Shown piece by piece: positions 5,853 through 7,705 of a stretch of 7,705 bases of DNA. Below the pieces are notes generated by a model that had not been told where the DNA came from, did no database searches, and was given only the letters and a program-made list of their open reading frames with translations. Each line of letters begins with the position of its first letter. The stretch's first letter is position 1. The translations under genes were made by a program, and so were the position numbers. This DNA is from Alphaproteobacteria bacterium (lineage in GTDB: Bacteria > Pseudomonadota > Alphaproteobacteria > Elsterales > Elsteraceae), in contig JAAFHH010000032.1 of NCBI GenBank assembly GCA_013297545.1, positions 1-7,705 on the forward strand, given 5' to 3'.

Positions 5853-7112
5853 CTACACCAGCGCCGGTGCGAACACCTGGATCGGCCGGCCGACACCGCG
5901 CAGGTCTTGGCGGCCGAGGTCGTCCCAGGGTCCGGGAGCCAGGTCTGCGATTGTGCGGGAGACCAAGATCGGCCGACCCAAGGTCTTGGTCAGGTTTTCC
6001 AGCCGTGCGGCCTCGTTCACGGCGGGGCCGATCAGACCGAAGTTCAGCCGGTCTGGTGTGCCGACATTGCCGTACACCAACTCGCCCCAATGGATACCCA
6101 CGCCGAATTCGATCACGCGGCAGTATTCGCACGCACTGGTCTGGTGCAAGTCCGCGAGGCGATGGCGGGCGTCGCGGGCCGCCGCCACCGCGCGGGTGGC
6201 GGCGTCACTGTCGCTGGTGCCGTCGCGCACTGGGAAAATGCCGAGCACCGCATCACCGATGATCTCCAGCACTTCGCCCCCGGCCGCCAGCACGGCGCCA
6301 GCCGCGCAATCGGCGTAGGCATTCATCACCGCGAGATAGCGGTCGACGGGCAGTTGCTTGGCGAGGCCGGTGGAGTTGCGCAGGTCGCTCATCCAGATCA
6401 CGGTGCGCAGCCATTCGCCATCGCCGCGCCGAATGCGCCCGGCGAGGATGCGCTGGCCCGCGTCGCGCCCGTGGTAGGTTTCCATCACCGTGCGCGCGAG
6501 ATTGGCTTCGATCGCAAGCCGAAACGCGGCCGCCAGCGGTAAGCGCAGGCCCTCGATGAGGGCGAGATGCTCAGCCGCAAACCCCGTGCCATCGGCTGCG
6601 AGCGACATCACAAAGCCGTCCCGGTCGAGCGCAGGGTTGGCGTTCGCCCCGAACGGGATCATTAACGCCAGATAGTCCGTGAGGGCGAGCTCGCCGAAGT
6701 CTTTCAGCACCGGAAACCGGGTAACATTGGCCTCTGCGCTGGGATCGAGCTGCAGCACGGCCAAGCCCTGCTGTTCCATGTGATAGAAGGGGCTGCGCTG
6801 CCAGGCGCCATTGTCATCGCGGCCATGCAGCCAGTCGATGCTCTCGGCCGGTGCACCGCGCCGCCACACCACGCCGCGCCCTTCGATCAGCGGGTGGATG
6901 ATCTCAAAGCCGACCATGGATCGCCGCAGCGGCACCCCGGCTTCGATCAGCGCTTCGCACAAGAAGGTGAGGATTTGGACCGGGTCCGGTGTCGTCATCG
7001 CTTGCTGCAGCACGCGATCGGCAAGCCGGTTGGGTCGGGCGGAGACAAAGCCGCGCTCCAGCTGCCGGGGGTCGACAGCGGGGCGTTCCTGCAAGGCGAG
7101 ATCATAGGTCAT
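5853..7112 (-). CDS. Class III adenylate/guanylate cyclase with N-terminal GAF-like region
   Basis: The protein (419 residues from ATG 7112) should make cAMP or cGMP from the nucleoside triphosphate. Residues about 35-200 form a sensory region without obvious membrane segments, possibly GAF-like. A linker, GRDAGQRILAGRIRRGDGEW (215-234), leads into the cyclase domain (about 235-419). Metal-binding aspartates are D243 (WMSDLRNST) and D287 (EIIGDAVLGIF). Transition-state residues N366 and R370 sit in GPAVNEAAR. The purine-specifying positions are unusual: E283 replaces the usual Lys, and G359 stands where Asp, Thr or Cys is typical, so the substrate cannot be read from motifs. An upstream in-frame TTG (7148) is less likely as the start because it lies within the loop of a stem-loop. 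No strong Shine-Dalgarno precedes ATG 7112. The gene lies between the dienelactone hydrolase (65 nt upstream) and GH19 (7 nt downstream). Confidence 0.9.
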   Translation of the reverse strand: MTYDLALQERPAVDPRQLERGFVSARPNRLADRVLQQAMTTPDPVQILTFLCEALIEAGVPLRRSMVGFEIIHPLIEGRGVVWRRGAPAESIDWLHGRDDNGAWQRSPFYHMEQQGLAVLQLDPSAEANVTRFPVLKDFGELALTDYLALMIPFGANANPALDRDGFVMSLAADGTGFAAEHLALIEGLRLPLAAAFRLAIEANLARTVMETYHGRDAGQRILAGRIRRGDGEWLRTVIWMSDLRNSTGLAKQLPVDRYLAVMNAYADCAAGAVLAAGGEVLEIIGDAVLGIFPVRDGTSDSDAATRAVAAARDARHRLADLHQTSACEYCRVIEFGVGIHWGELVYGNVGTPDRLNFGLIGPAVNEAARLENLTKTLGRPILVSRTIADLAPGPWDDLGRQDLRGVGRPIQVFAPALV

Positions 7113-7126
7113 GGCTGTAGCACGTG

Positions 7127-7168
7127 GCCCTGCTGCGGTTACGGTCAAGACCCGCGCCGCAGCAGGGC
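7127..7168. repeat. Perfect 12-bp inverted repeat (stem-loop) between the dienelactone hydrolase and cyclase genes
   Basis: The arms GCCCTGCTGCGG (7127-7138) and CCGCAGCAGGGC (7157-7168) are exact reverse complements around an 18-nt loop. On the minus strand the hairpin begins 9 nt after the hydrolase stop and ends 14 nt before the cyclase ATG. It lacks a following T-run, so it could be an atypical terminator, an mRNA-stability element, or a structure controlling access to the cyclase start. Confidence 0.65.
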
Positions 7169-7177
7169 TGCTGTGCG

Positions 7178-7705
7178 TTACGCCACGCCGCCGTTGCCGC
7201 GGAACCAGCCGAGCAGACGGCGCCAGCCATCTTCAGCGGCCTCGCGCCGGAATGATGGCCGGTAGTCCGCGTGGAAGGCGTGCGGCATGTCTGGATAGAC
7301 ATGGATTTCCGAGCGCGTGCCGTTGCCGAGGGCTGCGCGCATCTGGTCCACCGTCGCGACCGGAATGCCGGTGTCCGCCGCGCCGTAAAGGCCGAGGATC
7401 GGCGCGCGGATGCGGGCCGCGACGTCGACCGGGTTGGCCGGCTGATTCGGGTTCGGATCGCCAACGACGCGGCCGTACCAAGCGACACCGGCAGTCAGCT
7501 GCTGGTTGTGCGCCCCATAGAGCCACACGACGCGGCCACCCCAGCAGAAACCGGTGATGCCCAGCCAATCAGCGCGACCCCGGCTTTCCGCCCGCGCCCA
7601 GGCGGCGGTGGCGTCGAGGTCCGACATCACTTGCGCGTCCGGCACCGACGCGACGATCGGGCGGATCGCCGCCATGTCGGTCACGCGGGAGACGTCGCCT
7701 TGGCG
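7178..7705 (-). CDS. Dienelactone hydrolase family protein (carboxymethylenebutenolidase-like), 5'-truncated by the window edge
   Basis: This alpha/beta hydrolase family typically opens dienelactone rings in aromatic degradation, though many members act on other esters or have no known substrate. The frame runs open to the right edge and begins RQGDVSRV, which matches an internal part of the family, so the start is missing; a GTG at 7684 is not the true start. Counting from the window edge, the Cys-Asp-His triad is visible: C54 in GFCWGGR (nucleophile elbow), D111 in GAADTGIP, and H142 in PHAFHADYRPSF, followed by AAEDGWRRLLGWF. The 175 residues present cover the C-terminal two thirds or so. 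The stop TAA is at 7178-7180. It is the first visible gene of a minus-strand series (hydrolase, cyclase, GH19), but the stem-loop after its stop may separate it from the other two. Confidence 0.92.
   Translation of the reverse strand, partial: RQGDVSRVTDMAAIRPIVASVPDAQVMSDLDATAAWARAESRGRADWLGITGFCWGGRVVWLYGAHNQQLTAGVAWYGRVVGDPNPNQPANPVDVAARIRAPILGLYGAADTGIPVATVDQMRAALGNGTRSEIHVYPDMPHAFHADYRPSFRREAAEDGWRRLLGWFRGNGGVA

Noticed and set aside
5846..5896. Longer GH19 start at GTG 5896
   Set aside because: It would overlap the cyclase C-terminus by over 40 nt and adds an Arg/Cys-rich stretch unlike GH19 proteins. The GTG at 5845 fits the gene boundary better.
7113..7148. Longer cyclase start at TTG 7148
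   Set aside because: The TTG sits in the loop of the perfect stem-loop, is a rare start codon and adds no recognisable sequence. ATG 7112 is preferred.

Overview
The window is a gene-dense, high-GC stretch (roughly two thirds G+C by eye) with strong G/C preference at third codon positions, several GTG starts and very short intergenic gaps. The protein types suggest a free-living alphaproteobacterium, possibly a Rhodospirillales-like lineage: an MltG of alphaproteobacterial style, a soluble PAS-PAS hybrid kinase with a CheZ-like tail, a class IV aminotransferase carrying the STGNYGKVQP signature, and a class III nucleotide cyclase. The sequence alone does not fix the genus.

Layout, left to right. 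(1) 1-828 (+): the 3' part of mltG, an endolytic murein transglycosylase. (2) 839-3577 (-): a 912-residue soluble hybrid histidine kinase, converging on mltG across a 16-bp palindrome that contains both stop codons. Its order is PAS, PAS, HisKA, HATPase, receiver, HPt, then a CheZ-like phosphatase domain with the D-x3-Q catalytic pattern. (3) 3578-3762: a divergent intergenic region with one imperfect stem-loop. (4) 3763-4158 and 4155-5012 (+): a small VOC-fold protein and a branched-chain-type class IV aminotransferase, sharing an ATGA overlap. (5) On the minus strand, reading leftward from the right edge: a 5'-truncated dienelactone hydrolase (7705-7178), a 65-nt gap with a perfect 12-bp stem-loop, a class III adenylate/guanylate cyclase (7112-5853), and 7 nt later a GH19 lysozyme/chitinase-like protein with a peptidoglycan-binding domain (5845-5009). 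The stop codon of the last gene overlaps that of the aminotransferase.

How the genes work together. The most notable gene is the hybrid kinase. One polypeptide appears to hold every step of a phosphorelay (autokinase, receiver, HPt) plus a phosphatase-like module normally found in stand-alone CheZ of the chemotaxis system. No chemotaxis gene or separate response regulator lies in the window, so its partner is elsewhere. The cyclase and GH19 genes look translationally close and may be co-expressed, which would link a cyclic-nucleotide enzyme to a cell-wall hydrolase. The VOC/aminotransferase pair looks like a small metabolic operon. No RNA gene, CRISPR array or mobile element was recognised.
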